Assembly: GCF_020905415.1 (NCBI RefSeq)
Contig: NZ_JAJJMP010000001.1
Span: forward strand, 711,501 to 775,500
Length of the DNA stretch: 64,000 nucleotides
Direction of reading: 5' to 3'
Origin: Myroides oncorhynchi
GTDB lineage: Bacteria; Bacteroidota; Bacteroidia; Flavobacteriales; Flavobacteriaceae
Shown: positions 44,876 to 55,186 of the stretch, piece by piece
Layout: the number at the start of each line of letters is the position of its first letter
Numbering within the stretch: the first letter of the stretch is position 1
Translations under genes and position numbers: made by a program
The notes under the pieces: generated by a model
What the model was told of the DNA's origin: nothing
Databases searched by the model: none
The model's input: the letters and a program-made list of their open reading frames with translations, nothing else

Positions 44876-46303
44876 TTAATAAGCTCTATTCTGTTTTATA
44901 CCACTTGCATTAATTTCACTTTGAGGAATTGGAAATGCTAATAACGGCTTTCCATAATCCATTATACCTCCTGTAATTCTAGGATTCTTGATTGCTCTTC
45001 GAAATCTCATTGCATCTTCAAAGCCAAATCCTTCAAACAAGAGTTCTTTCTGTCTCTCTATACGAATATCCTCCAAAGAATAAGTTCTAACAGCTTCATA
45101 GTTGACTAATCTTTTAGCACGTAAATCATTAAAGTATTTTAAAGACTCTCCTGTTATTTGATTATTCTGTCTAAAATCTGCTTCTATAAAAGTCAGTAAC
45201 ATTTCCTCATATCTAAGTACTTTGATATTAGACGCCATTTTGACATATTTTCCAATATTTTGTAGCACTCCTCGGTAGTTATTATCAATCATCTCAATGT
45301 CAGCACGAATATCATTTGCTTCATTTTTACCTATTGGTGCATCTAAACCAAATAAGCTAGACACCTTAAAATTCACTACAATTGGTCCGTATCCTTCATC
45401 TTTATTAGAATTATACACATAGTATAGTGAGTTTGTTCCTGGATTATCTGATCCAGAAAACTTAATTTCAAAAATAGAGTTATTCTGAGGATCGTCTGCT
45501 TTATAAGTGTCTTTAAATGCAGATCTACTAATGATATCACCTCTAGATAGTTCCATTGCTTTTTTTGCATTCTCCTTTGCGATTACTAAATCTTTTGTAT
45601 CCCAATTTGAAAAGAAAAGCGCCGCTCTCGCTTTAATTCCATAAGCAGTTGCGAGAGTCACTTTAACCTTACTTTTTTGATCGCCATTTTTAAGTAATTC
45701 AATACCACGATCAAGATCTTCATAAATATCGACTCTATTAGCAGCAACATTGCTCCTAGTTATACTAGTCTTTATTGCTCCATATTTTTTAACATAAGGA
45801 ACTCCTAATGCATCAAGTCCTCCATTTTCCACATATTGCTCCCCATAATTTTTTAACAAATCATAATGAGCTAACGCTCTTATAATATGTGCTTCTCCTT
45901 TACATATCTGTGCAAATCCACCCATATCATTATAAGATGCTTCTATAACACGATTAGAAGCAGATACTACTTTATATATTTGAGTCCAAGTACCAACTGC
46001 ATAACTAGCTGTAGGTGTCAACCCAAAACCACTAACATTCCCTAATCGGTTAGTAGCGTTATTAGAATAAGCGTTATCTGATCGCACTTCAGAAAAAGCA
46101 ATAATATTATTACCATAATATTCATTCGACTTCATTAATGCATAGATTCCGATAGTAGCAGCACCTAACTCTGCGTCATTTTTAATAGGACTCTTATCAA
46201 AATCTATTTCCTCTGTTAATTTTGGATCTAAAGAACACGATACAAATGTTACACTGCTACACAGTGTAAACATTAATACTATTTTAATTATTTTCTTTTT
46301 CAT
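44876..46303 (-). CDS. RagB/SusD family lipoprotein, pair 3
   Basis: A 475-residue surface lipoprotein. Lipobox TFVSC-S (Cys23), TPR-like helical core (EAHIIRALAHYDLLKNYGEQYV) and the C-terminal signature RQKELLFEGFGFEDAMRFRR ... AFPIPQSEINAS. It is closely related to the pair-2 SusD at 49480 (shared YGEQYV..GLDALGVPY and AFPIPQSEIN segments). It is separated from its SusC by only 2 bp. Confidence 0.93.
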   Translation of the reverse strand: MKKKIIKIVLMFTLCSSVTFVSCSLDPKLTEEIDFDKSPIKNDAELGAATIGIYALMKSNEYYGNNIIAFSEVRSDNAYSNNATNRLGNVSGFGLTPTASYAVGTWTQIYKVVSASNRVIEASYNDMGGFAQICKGEAHIIRALAHYDLLKNYGEQYVENGGLDALGVPYVKKYGAIKTSITRSNVAANRVDIYEDLDRGIELLKNGDQKSKVKVTLATAYGIKARAALFFSNWDTKDLVIAKENAKKAMELSRGDIISRSAFKDTYKADDPQNNSIFEIKFSGSDNPGTNSLYYVYNSNKDEGYGPIVVNFKVSSLFGLDAPIGKNEANDIRADIEMIDNNYRGVLQNIGKYVKMASNIKVLRYEEMLLTFIEADFRQNNQITGESLKYFNDLRAKRLVNYEAVRTYSLEDIRIERQKELLFEGFGFEDAMRFRRAIKNPRITGGIMDYGKPLLAFPIPQSEINASGIKQNRAY

Positions 46304-46305
46304 AT

Positions 46306-49300
46306 TTAAAACTTGACATTTAATGAGAATACTATCGATTTCAAAGGAGGCGATGCAAATTCAATATTACCACTAGCATCCACTTCTGGATCATACTTCA
46401 ATCGCTTATCTTTAACCCAAGTAAATGGATTTAGTGCTGCTACAGAAAAATTAACACTATCTAATCCAAGTGTTTTAACCGCTTGTTTATTAAGATTATA
46501 ACCTATTGTTAATTGTCTAAAGCGAATATGATCTCCATCAAATAAAAACCTTGTACTAGGTTGAGTATAAGCATTACCACCATCTATAGTCAATTTAGGA
46601 ACCATAGTAATATCTCCTGGCTTCTGCCAACGATCTAATAACTCACTATTACCATTGTAATTGTACAAAGCAGATGAATTAGGCATACTTGTAATTTGCG
46701 ACCAATAATCATAAACTTTATATCCTGTTGCAAACGTAAATAATGCATCTACATAAAAACCTTTGTACTCAACATGTGTATTAACACCTCCACTTGCTTT
46801 AGGCAATGCACTTGCTCCTTGAAAGCGTTTCTCTGCATCCCCATATTTACTTGTTCTAGTACCATCAGCTTTATACCATTGAGCTAAACCAGTTTGAGAA
46901 TCCACTCCTGCATATTCTGGCATATACCACTCATTAATCTTATGCCCTTCTTTATCCGCAGTATAGCTTTTTAAAGCAGTAGGCATACTTGTCAACTTAT
47001 CCTTTACAAAACCAACATTTCCTCCAAGCGACCACTTAAAATCAGCATTATCAACTATATTAAAATTAAGCTCAACTTCGAATCCTTTATTCTCAAGCTC
47101 TCCTTGATTAATCCACTTTGAACTAAAACCAGTAGTAAGAGACAGAGGTAAACTATATAAAAGATCCTTTGTTTTACTTTTATAAAAAGCAAATCCCCCA
47201 CTAATTCTATTGTTAAAGAAACCAAACTCAATACCTATGTCTGTTTTAAATTGTTTTTCCCAGCCTAAATCACCGCCAATCTGCTTTGATACTAAACCAG
47301 CTTCGTTATTATAAGATGCAGCCTCTACTAGATGTTGATATACATTCGTATTAATTGAAGAATTCCCTGTTGACCCAACTGACCCTCTAAGTCTTAAAGT
47401 ATTTATAACATCTGACTCTTTGAAAAAATCTTGATGCATGTTCCAAGCTCCTCCTATTGCCCAAAAAGTACCCCAACGATTATCTTCTGAAAAACGAGAA
47501 GACCCCTCTCTTCTTAATGTCATATCAACTAGATAACGATTATCATAAGAGTAATTCAACAATCCAAGGTAGCTCAATTGAACCCAATCGTAATAGTTAG
47601 ATGTAGCATTATAATTAGCAGCTGTACTACCTAAACTTATTAGTCCAGGAGGCATAACTTGACCACTTCCGCTAAGCATATTGTACTTATTCTTCTGAAA
47701 CTCCATTAATGCTCTTACATCAAAACGATGATTCTCTCCTAAATAGAAATTATAATTTAGGGAGTTTTGCCACACATAATTAAAAACTCGACGATCAGAT
47801 TGAGAAGCACTACCACCAACCCCTCTTCCATCACCATGCATTGGATTATTATAACTTTGGAAGTTTATAAATGTATAATCTAATCCTAAAGTAGATTCAA
47901 ATTTTAAATTATCTAAAATTTTATATCCAAATGTATTACTAGAAAGCACTCTAGTCATATCATTTCTATTAATATTATTATCAATGACATATCGAATATT
48001 AGGTAACCCACCTAACAATCCATTATTCAAGTTATAACTACCATCTTTATTATAAGCTGCAGCCCATGGATTCATTAAAATCCCACTTAAATTTGGATTA
48101 CTAAAGTAAGCTCCACCTTCAAGTATTCCATTTTGCTTAATATTAGAAACATTAGCTCCAATGCTTATATCTATCTTATCACTTAATTTTCTGTTGAAAC
48201 TAAAATTTCCAGATACTCTCCTAAAATCAGTTCCAATGACTACACCTTCACTTTTTTCATGTCCTATCGAGGCAAAATAACTCCCTCTTTCATCACCTCC
48301 ATTAACAGATAGATTTAAACTAGACATAGGCGCATTCTTTACTTTTACAAGTTCAGACCAGTCCGTATCTTGACGACCATTTTTATGCCAATAAAGAAAT
48401 AAGTCATTTCCAATAATAGAAGCGTAATTATCTATCACGCTCTCTTTAGATTGCCCCGTTGTGTTACTAATAGCTTCAACCCATAAATCTCCTTTCTCGT
48501 TACCTGTCAGCATACGAGCTCCTTTGACTGCTTTATTTTGAAACCCTATCAAAGATTTAAAACTATAAGAAGGTTTTCCTTGTTTTCCTCTTTTAGTTGT
48601 TATCAAGATTACCCCATTAGACCCTCTGGCTCCATATACAGCAGTAGCTGCTGCATCCTTTAATACTGTCATTGATTCAATATCTTCTGAATTCAGTGCT
48701 GCCAATGGTGATATAGAAGTTACACTTGTAGAATTAGACAAATTGCTATTAATAACAGGTATTCCATCTATTACATAAAGAGGTTCATTAGTCGCAGAAA
48801 CAGAGTTACGTCCTCGAATACGAATGTTTTGTGTTGCTCCAGGCGAACCTGATGTAGTAGCCATTTGCAAACCAGCAACTCGTCCTTGTAAAGCTTGCTC
48901 TACAGAAACAGTCGGAGTATTTGAAATATCTTCTCCTTTAATAGCAACAACATTACCTGTGATTTCATTTTTCTTTTTCACTTGTCCATAAGCCAGAACT
49001 ACTACTTCGTCTAATTGATTGTCTTCACTTAATAAAGAAGTATTATAAGAGCTAGCCGCACCAACTTTATAAGTAGTCTCTTTCATACCAATAAAAGAAA
49101 AAACTAAAACGTCACCTGCTTTTACTTTTAATGAATATTTCCCACTTAAGTCGGTCTGAGTTCCTTCAGTCGTGCCTTTTATTGTGACAGAAACACCAGG
49201 CAGCGGTGTTCCTCCTTCACTTACAGTACCTGTAAGGGTTTTGTTTTGCGCATAGCCTGTAGTTATTGAGCATAACAACAAACTAGCATAAAACCAATGT

Positions 49301-49317
49301 AGTCTAGATTTCTTCAT
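46306..49317 (-). CDS. SusC/RagA-type TonB-linked transporter, pair 3
   Basis: A 1003-residue importer with signal peptide (ending GYAQ), carboxypeptidase-like domain, LDEVVVLAYGQ signature, plug (SVEQALQGRVAGLQMATTSG, EPLYVIDGIPVINS, VLKDAAATAVYGARGSNGV) and barrel ending VFSLNVKF. It is a paralogue of the pair-2 SusC: both share SPGATQNIRIRGRNS and SSRFSEDNRWGTFWA-like stretches. Confidence 0.95.
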   Translation of the reverse strand: MKKSRLHWFYASLLLCSITTGYAQNKTLTGTVSEGGTPLPGVSVTIKGTTEGTQTDLSGKYSLKVKAGDVLVFSFIGMKETTYKVGAASSYNTSLLSEDNQLDEVVVLAYGQVKKKNEITGNVVAIKGEDISNTPTVSVEQALQGRVAGLQMATTSGSPGATQNIRIRGRNSVSATNEPLYVIDGIPVINSNLSNSTSVTSISPLAALNSEDIESMTVLKDAAATAVYGARGSNGVILITTKRGKQGKPSYSFKSLIGFQNKAVKGARMLTGNEKGDLWVEAISNTTGQSKESVIDNYASIIGNDLFLYWHKNGRQDTDWSELVKVKNAPMSSLNLSVNGGDERGSYFASIGHEKSEGVVIGTDFRRVSGNFSFNRKLSDKIDISIGANVSNIKQNGILEGGAYFSNPNLSGILMNPWAAAYNKDGSYNLNNGLLGGLPNIRYVIDNNINRNDMTRVLSSNTFGYKILDNLKFESTLGLDYTFINFQSYNNPMHGDGRGVGGSASQSDRRVFNYVWQNSLNYNFYLGENHRFDVRALMEFQKNKYNMLSGSGQVMPPGLISLGSTAANYNATSNYYDWVQLSYLGLLNYSYDNRYLVDMTLRREGSSRFSEDNRWGTFWAIGGAWNMHQDFFKESDVINTLRLRGSVGSTGNSSINTNVYQHLVEAASYNNEAGLVSKQIGGDLGWEKQFKTDIGIEFGFFNNRISGGFAFYKSKTKDLLYSLPLSLTTGFSSKWINQGELENKGFEVELNFNIVDNADFKWSLGGNVGFVKDKLTSMPTALKSYTADKEGHKINEWYMPEYAGVDSQTGLAQWYKADGTRTSKYGDAEKRFQGASALPKASGGVNTHVEYKGFYVDALFTFATGYKVYDYWSQITSMPNSSALYNYNGNSELLDRWQKPGDITMVPKLTIDGGNAYTQPSTRFLFDGDHIRFRQLTIGYNLNKQAVKTLGLDSVNFSVAALNPFTWVKDKRLKYDPEVDASGNIEFASPPLKSIVFSLNVKF

Positions 49318-49341
49318 AAAAACTTTGATTAGTTAGTTTGA

Positions 49342-49349
49342 CAAATCTA
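49342..49349 (-). promoter_or_regulatory. susC promoter box, pair 3
   Basis: TAGATTTG on the minus strand, ending 24 nt before the ATG, followed by ACTAACTAATCAA in the leader. Confidence 0.7.
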
Positions 49350-49420
49350 AATACATAACTTAACATAAACTTAACATAAACAAATAGCAATATAGTATTG
49401 CTAAAAGTATTCAAATAAAA

Positions 49421-49452
49421 AGGGCTATCTCATTGTTACCTGAGATAGCCCT
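49421..49452. terminator. terminator behind SusD pair 2
   Basis: AGGGCTATCTCA (49421-49432) pairs perfectly with TGAGATAGCCCT (49441-49452), with a T-run following on the minus strand. Confidence 0.9.
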
Positions 49453-49479
49453 ATATTAAATTATAATACTTATTAACTA

Positions 49480-50979
49480 TTATTTGTATGCTTGATTTTG
49501 TTCAATCTTACTTACGTTAATTTCTGATTGAGGTATTGGAAATGCAGCAAATTTATCTCCAAATACAACTTTACCATTACTTAGAAGCTTATTTACCTCA
49601 CTCTTAGGATTTGAAACTTCTCCACCCCAACGCATAATATCTTCATAAGCGAATCCTTCAAACATTAATTCTCTAACCCTTTCCTTCTTATAATCCTCAA
49701 ATGTTAATGTTGTGTACTTCTTAGCTACAGCTGAAGGGCGCACCTCAGTTCCTACTTGCGGTTTTTGTAGAGTAACACGTTGGGAAACAATAGCATTCAA
49801 ATAATCTAGAGCCAATGCATTATTACCATTAGAAGCGCCTTTTAGAGTTGCTTCAATATAGTTCATCATAATTTCTTCTATTCGCATAACACGAATATTA
49901 GATGTGCGAACTGTATATTTTCCTAAATTTCGAATATTATCTTCATCTTCATCTAATCCAACAATCTCACTACGAATATCATCTACAGATAAATCTCCTT
50001 CTAATTCTGGAAATATATCTATCACAGAATCTTCCATACAAACCAAATCACCATATCCATCTAAAGAATAAATATAAAACAAACTATTCGTAGATAAATT
50101 ATCAGTTCCTGACTGTGCTAATTCAAATAGAGAATTACTCATAATTCCATCACCTTTATAGGCATCTAAAAAAGAACTTCTACTCATTACAGCAACATTA
50201 GAACTAGGTGCCAGCTCCATAACTTTTGCAGAACTTTCTACAACTACATTTAACATACTAGCATCATATTTGCTAAAAAACAAAGCAATTCTTGATTTAA
50301 AACCATAAGCACTTGCAACGTTCAAACGAACGCGACTACCAACTCCAATAGCCTTCTCTGCTTCAGTCATCATTTTGATCCCCTTTTCTAAATCAGCTAA
50401 TATTGATTTTTGATTTTCTCTTACGGTTGGGCGAGAAATCTTTTCATCAATATCTAAAAAAGAAGTTTTATAAGGCACACCTAATGCATTCAACCCTAAT
50501 CCCCCTACATATTGTTCTCCATACAATCTAACCAAATCATAATGAGCAATCGCTCTCAGTACATAAGCCTGACCTTTATAATACTTAACAGTATTATTCT
50601 CCTCGATATCTGCTTCTATAACTCGATTAGTATTCGAAATCACTCTATATACTTGCCCCCAAGTATCTAACGAATAAGCATGTGTGGGAAGAATTGTAAA
50701 TCCTGAAATAGAACCAAAACGACCAGTTTCATCTGTTGAATACATATACGATGAACGGCTTTCTGAAAACGCTATAATATCGCGACCATAATACGTTTCT
50801 GCTGCCATACGAGCATAAGAACCATTCAAACTTGCAGCTAGCTCCTCTACTGATTTTATAGGAAATTTCTCATTATCTTTCGTATTAGAGTCTATAGAGT
50901 CTAATGAACATGCTGTAAAACTTGTACTTGCTAATCCCACGAATCCTGCAAGTAAAAAGACTTTAACTATATTTTTCAT
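49480..50979 (-). CDS. RagB/SusD family lipoprotein, pair 2
   Basis: A 499-residue surface lipoprotein. Lipobox FTAC-S (Cys24), TPR-like core (GQAYVLRAIAHYDLVRLYGEQYV) and C-terminal signature RVRELMFEGFAYEDIMRWGG ... AFPIPQSEINVS. Partner of the SusC encoded 5 bp upstream; paralogue of the pair-3 SusD. Confidence 0.93.
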   Translation of the reverse strand: MKNIVKVFLLAGFVGLASTSFTACSLDSIDSNTKDNEKFPIKSVEELAASLNGSYARMAAETYYGRDIIAFSESRSSYMYSTDETGRFGSISGFTILPTHAYSLDTWGQVYRVISNTNRVIEADIEENNTVKYYKGQAYVLRAIAHYDLVRLYGEQYVGGLGLNALGVPYKTSFLDIDEKISRPTVRENQKSILADLEKGIKMMTEAEKAIGVGSRVRLNVASAYGFKSRIALFFSKYDASMLNVVVESSAKVMELAPSSNVAVMSRSSFLDAYKGDGIMSNSLFELAQSGTDNLSTNSLFYIYSLDGYGDLVCMEDSVIDIFPELEGDLSVDDIRSEIVGLDEDEDNIRNLGKYTVRTSNIRVMRIEEIMMNYIEATLKGASNGNNALALDYLNAIVSQRVTLQKPQVGTEVRPSAVAKKYTTLTFEDYKKERVRELMFEGFAYEDIMRWGGEVSNPKSEVNKLLSNGKVVFGDKFAAFPIPQSEINVSKIEQNQAYK

Positions 50980-50984
50980 TCTTC

Positions 50985-53900
50985 TTAAAATTTAACGTTT
51001 AACGTAAATACAAATGATTTCAACGGAGGTGTTGCCATTTCAATATATCCAGTAGCATCAACCTCTGGGTCCCATTTCAATCTACTATCTTTCACCCAAG
51101 TTAAAGGATTACGTGCAGAAACAGATAAATTAACTGCATCTAATCCTAACGACTTTGCAACTTTTGGTTTCAAATTATAACCAAAAGTTATCTGTTTTAA
51201 ACGGATATGATCCCCATCATATAACCATCTTGTACTAGGTGATGTATAAGTTGCCCCACCCCCCACTGTAAGCATAGGTACATCAGTAATATCACCTGGT
51301 TTCTGCCATCTTTCTAACAATTCAGTAGTTCCATTATAATTATACAATGATCTACTATTAACAGAATTTGTATAAGAAGACCAATAGTCATATACACTAT
51401 AACCCGCAGCAAAAGAAAACAAAGCATCTAAATAGAATCCTTTGTAATCAATATGTGTATTTATTGCTCCTGTAACTTTTGGCAATGCACTTGTATTTAA
51501 ATACCTAGTTTCAGCAGCATTATAGTTTGATGTTTTAGTTCCATCAGCCATATACCACTGTGCTAAACCAGTCTGAGCATCTACACCTGCATACTCTTTT
51601 AATCTCCACTCTTCTAATATTTTTCCTTCAGCAGTTCCTTTAAAGCTTCCTAACACCTCTAGAGGTTTACCATCAACTATCGGCATACTTACCATTTCGT
51701 TTTTAACAGTTCCTAAATTTCCACCTATAGACCAATTAAAATCTTCTGAGCGAATTACATCATAGTTTAATTCGATTTCAATACCGCTATTCTTTAAATC
51801 CCCTAAATTTGTCCATTGACTAGCGAATCCTGACGTACGTGATAATGGTCTTGCATACAATAGATCTTTACTCTTACTCATAAAATAAGTGAACGATCCT
51901 GTTAAACGATTGTCAAACATCCCAAATTCAATACCTATATCCGTTTTAGATTGTTTTTCCCAACCTAACAATCCCCCAAACTGAGTTGATGTCATAGCTG
52001 ATTCTCCATTGTACTGACCTGGACTTAAAAGTTGAGCATAAGTATTAGAAGCAATCTCTGAGTTACCTGTTGAACCAACAGATCCTCTTAAACGCAATAA
52101 GTTAATAAACTCCACATCTTGCATAAATGACTCAGAACTAATATTCCAAGCACCTCCTACAGCAAAGAACGTTCCCCATCTCTTGTCTTCAGAAAAACGA
52201 GAAGACCCTTCTCTACGCAAAGTTAAGTCAATTAAGTATCTATCATTGTAATTATAGTTTAACAATCCTAAGAATCCTAAGTTAGTCCAATCAGTATATC
52301 CTGCACTAGCCTGGTAATTAGTAGCAGATGCACCAAGACTAATCATTCCAGGAGGTAAAACTTCCCCCCTACCCTCTAAAATATTTGCTTTATTCTTTTG
52401 ATACTCCATCAACACTCTCGCGTCAAACTTGTGATCATCACCAACATAAAACTTATAATTTAAACTATTTTGCCATACATAGTTAAATCTTTTTCGATCA
52501 GTCTCACTAGCAGATCCATCATAAGATCTACCATCACCGTGAAGAGGATTAAGATACGTTTTATAATTTGCCAATAGATAATCTAATCCTAAAGTTGACT
52601 CAAATTTTAAATTATCAAGAACCTTATATCCTAAAGTATTACTTGACATCACTCGTATAACATCATTTCGAGAAATATTATTCTCTGTTACATACAGTGG
52701 GTTATGCAATCCAGCAGGAATATTAAGGTTATACGTCCCATCTTCATTATAGATTGATGCCCAAGGAGAAATAAACATTCCTGATAAGTTAGGATTAGAA
52801 AAATATGCTCCTGCCTCGTTAATTCCATTCTGAAGAATATTAGATACGTTTGCCCCTATCTTAATATCTAATCTATCATTTAACTTTCTAGTCATATTAA
52901 ATGCCCCAGAAACCTTCCTAAAGTCAGAACCTATCACAACTCCATCGAACTTCTCATGAGCGAAATTAGCGTAATATGTTCCATTCTCATCTCCTCCATT
53001 TACACCTAGAGAGACCGTAGATGTAATCGCATCTTTATTCAGTACCGCATTTCTCCAATCATTATCTTGAGACCCATTAGCCACCCATCGTGTCAAAACG
53101 TTATTTGGTCCATAATATCCAGTATACCAATCCCAAACATTATCCATCGTAAATCCTTTTGAAGCACCATGCGTATTGAAATTAGCTTCTAACCACAAAT
53201 CTTTTTTCTCCTCTCCACTTAAGAAGTCAGGTCCCTTTCTTGCTAAATTCTGAAATCCAATAGAAGTTTTTAAACTATAACTAGGCTCTCCTTTTCTTCC
53301 TTTCTTAGTTGTAATAACGATAACCCCATTACCTCCACGAGCTCCATAAGCAGCAGTTGCAGCAGCATCTTTCAGGACAGTCATAGTCTCGATATCCTCT
53401 GAGTTTATCCCTGAGATAGAAGAAAGAGAAGTACCTTCATTATTTCCAGATATATTTCCACTTGTAAGCGGTATACCATCCACTACGAATAATGGCTCAT
53501 TATTAGCAGATAAAGAGTTACGACCACGAATACGAATGTTTTGCGTTGCTCCTGGTGACCCTGATGTAGTTGCCATTTGTAATCCTGCTACCCTACCTTG
53601 TAAAGCTTGATCAACAGAAACAGTAGGAGTTTTTCCAATAACATCTCCTTGCACCGTTACAACGTTTCCAGTAACCTCATTACGTCCCTTACTTTGACCA
53701 TAAGCCAAAACCACAACCTCTCCTAATTGATTACCCTCTGCTGTAAGGCTTACGTTATAAACTGGAGCATCGCCAACTTTATGAGTTGCATCATTCATCC
53801 CAACAAAAGAGAAAACTAAAACATCTCCTTTTTGAACATTTAATGTATAATTACCACTTAAGTCTGTTTGGGTACCTTTATCTGTACCTTTAATCATTAC

Positions 53901-54026
53901 AGTTACACCAGGAAGAGGTAAGCCTCCTTCAGTAACCACTCCTTTCAGAGCTTTTTGTTGCGCCGAGATATTCTGCGATAGAAGCATCACACCTGCAGCC
54001 ACAATCCATTTGTAGTTTAATTTCAT
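50985..54026 (-). CDS. SusC/RagA-type TonB-linked transporter, pair 2
   Basis: A 1013-residue importer with signal peptide (ending NISAQ), carboxypeptidase-like domain (LKGVVTEGGLPLPGVTVMI), LGEVVVLAYGQ signature, plug (SVDQALQGRVAGLQMATTSG, EPLFVVDGIPLTSG, VLKDAAATAAYGARGGNGV) and barrel ending VFTLNVKF. It is highly similar to the pair-3 SusC over its whole length, so pairs 2 and 3 arose by duplication of a susCD unit. Confidence 0.95.
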   Translation of the reverse strand: MKLNYKWIVAAGVMLLSQNISAQQKALKGVVTEGGLPLPGVTVMIKGTDKGTQTDLSGNYTLNVQKGDVLVFSFVGMNDATHKVGDAPVYNVSLTAEGNQLGEVVVLAYGQSKGRNEVTGNVVTVQGDVIGKTPTVSVDQALQGRVAGLQMATTSGSPGATQNIRIRGRNSLSANNEPLFVVDGIPLTSGNISGNNEGTSLSSISGINSEDIETMTVLKDAAATAAYGARGGNGVIVITTKKGRKGEPSYSLKTSIGFQNLARKGPDFLSGEEKKDLWLEANFNTHGASKGFTMDNVWDWYTGYYGPNNVLTRWVANGSQDNDWRNAVLNKDAITSTVSLGVNGGDENGTYYANFAHEKFDGVVIGSDFRKVSGAFNMTRKLNDRLDIKIGANVSNILQNGINEAGAYFSNPNLSGMFISPWASIYNEDGTYNLNIPAGLHNPLYVTENNISRNDVIRVMSSNTLGYKVLDNLKFESTLGLDYLLANYKTYLNPLHGDGRSYDGSASETDRKRFNYVWQNSLNYKFYVGDDHKFDARVLMEYQKNKANILEGRGEVLPPGMISLGASATNYQASAGYTDWTNLGFLGLLNYNYNDRYLIDLTLRREGSSRFSEDKRWGTFFAVGGAWNISSESFMQDVEFINLLRLRGSVGSTGNSEIASNTYAQLLSPGQYNGESAMTSTQFGGLLGWEKQSKTDIGIEFGMFDNRLTGSFTYFMSKSKDLLYARPLSRTSGFASQWTNLGDLKNSGIEIELNYDVIRSEDFNWSIGGNLGTVKNEMVSMPIVDGKPLEVLGSFKGTAEGKILEEWRLKEYAGVDAQTGLAQWYMADGTKTSNYNAAETRYLNTSALPKVTGAINTHIDYKGFYLDALFSFAAGYSVYDYWSSYTNSVNSRSLYNYNGTTELLERWQKPGDITDVPMLTVGGGATYTSPSTRWLYDGDHIRLKQITFGYNLKPKVAKSLGLDAVNLSVSARNPLTWVKDSRLKWDPEVDATGYIEMATPPLKSFVFTLNVKF

Positions 54027-54049
54027 AATAATTCAATTAGTAATTGAAA

Positions 54050-54057
54050 CAAATCTA
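54050..54057 (-). promoter_or_regulatory. susC promoter box, pair 2
   Basis: TAGATTTG on the minus strand, ending 23 nt before the ATG, followed by a diverged leader motif ATTACTAATTGAA. Confidence 0.65.
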
Positions 54058-54272
54058 ACAAAATATTTGAATAACTTTATAATTAAATTAAGATTTAGAT
54101 TTCTCAAACCAAACAAAACTTAAAAAATAACCCTCATTTTAACAAATAAAAAGCATCAAAATACTAATCTTATACAAAATGTCACAAAAATCCAATCCAT
54201 AAAATCAAACATTTTGACAATTACATAAAAATCAAATAACATTAATTTAACATTTATCTAAATAATAGTAAA

Positions 54273-54300
54273 AAAGCCTTAGAGTGGAATCTAAGGCTTT
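54273..54300. terminator. terminator behind the lipoprotein gene
   Basis: AAAGCCTTAGA (54273-54283) pairs with TCTAAGGCTTT (54290-54300), with flanking A and T tracts. Confidence 0.85.
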
Positions 54301-54323
54301 ATAACTATATTGTCACTTTCTAA

Positions 54324-55124
54324 CTATTCACGTTCGCGAATAATATTATACTCAAACTTAAATAATGTTTTAGTAGTACTTCCATTAACTATCATTTCAG
54401 TTGGATAACCAAAATCATGAAGTTTATAACCAAAATTAAGCTCTTCACCAGTCTTCTCATTCTTTGCAGATATTATCTCATTTCTCGAACTTTTCACAAA
54501 TCGAATAAGTTCTCCACCTGGTATATAGTCAAAAGTCAAATTGTACTCACTATGCTCAAAAGGATTATGACCTACTCCATACTTATAACTAAATAATCTA
54601 CCTGTATTATCAGATACCGCAATCAAATTACCAGTATTATCAAACTCATAATCATAAGTTTTATAACCTTGAGTAACTTTAAGATTATTAGCATTCACTG
54701 ATTGATATAAAACTTCTGACTCTTCTTTTTTTCCTTTTATACTTACCAAGTCTCCACCTTGATAAGATGCAGTTAACTCATCTAAATCAATCTCTTCATC
54801 TTTCTTAATCACTATTTTATTTAGACTATCATCTTTTAGATAACTAAACGAATAGCTAATAGGAGCTTTAGCAGGTAATGCAGTTAAATCAACATTCTGA
54901 AACTCTTTAAGTTTATGAAGCTTAAGAAAATAATTATACTCAATGGTGTATAGTGCTTCTAGTAAATGTTGTTTCTCTACGTCGCGAATAACTTCCATAC
55001 GCGAAACTTTCATATAATCACCTCTATCAGGATTAGGCCAATACTCTTCCTTATCACTAGAACTACATGATGCAAGACTCAATCCTACAAGTGCTAGAAT
55101 TGCAAATATTTTTAATTTTTTCAT
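54324..55124 (-). CDS. lipoprotein of unknown function, downstream of SusCD pair 1
   Basis: A 266-residue lipoprotein with lipobox SLASC-S (Cys20). The body contains beta-rich repeats of the type seen in YD/RHS-like sequences (TYDYEFDNTGNLIAVSDNTG, then LFSYKYGVGHNPFEHSEYNL), which suggests an extended beta structure. I do not recognise a named family. A terminator stands between it and the SusD gene, so it may be expressed at a lower level or from its own promoter. It is probably an accessory surface lipoprotein of pair 1 (inference from position). Confidence 0.7.
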   Translation of the reverse strand: MKKLKIFAILALVGLSLASCSSSDKEEYWPNPDRGDYMKVSRMEVIRDVEKQHLLEALYTIEYNYFLKLHKLKEFQNVDLTALPAKAPISYSFSYLKDDSLNKIVIKKDEEIDLDELTASYQGGDLVSIKGKKEESEVLYQSVNANNLKVTQGYKTYDYEFDNTGNLIAVSDNTGRLFSYKYGVGHNPFEHSEYNLTFDYIPGGELIRFVKSSRNEIISAKNEKTGEELNFGYKLHDFGYPTEMIVNGSTTKTLFKFEYNIIRERE

Positions 55125-55153
55125 ATTTATTGTTTAGGATAGTTAAATAAAAA

Positions 55154-55178
55154 AAGAGGTTGTTTTAAACAACCTCTT
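55154..55178. terminator. terminator between SusD pair 1 and the lipoprotein gene
   Basis: AAGAGGTTG (55154-55162) pairs with CAACCTCTT (55170-55178) around a T/A-rich loop, followed by T residues on the minus strand. Confidence 0.8.
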
Positions 55179-55186
55179 CATTATAA

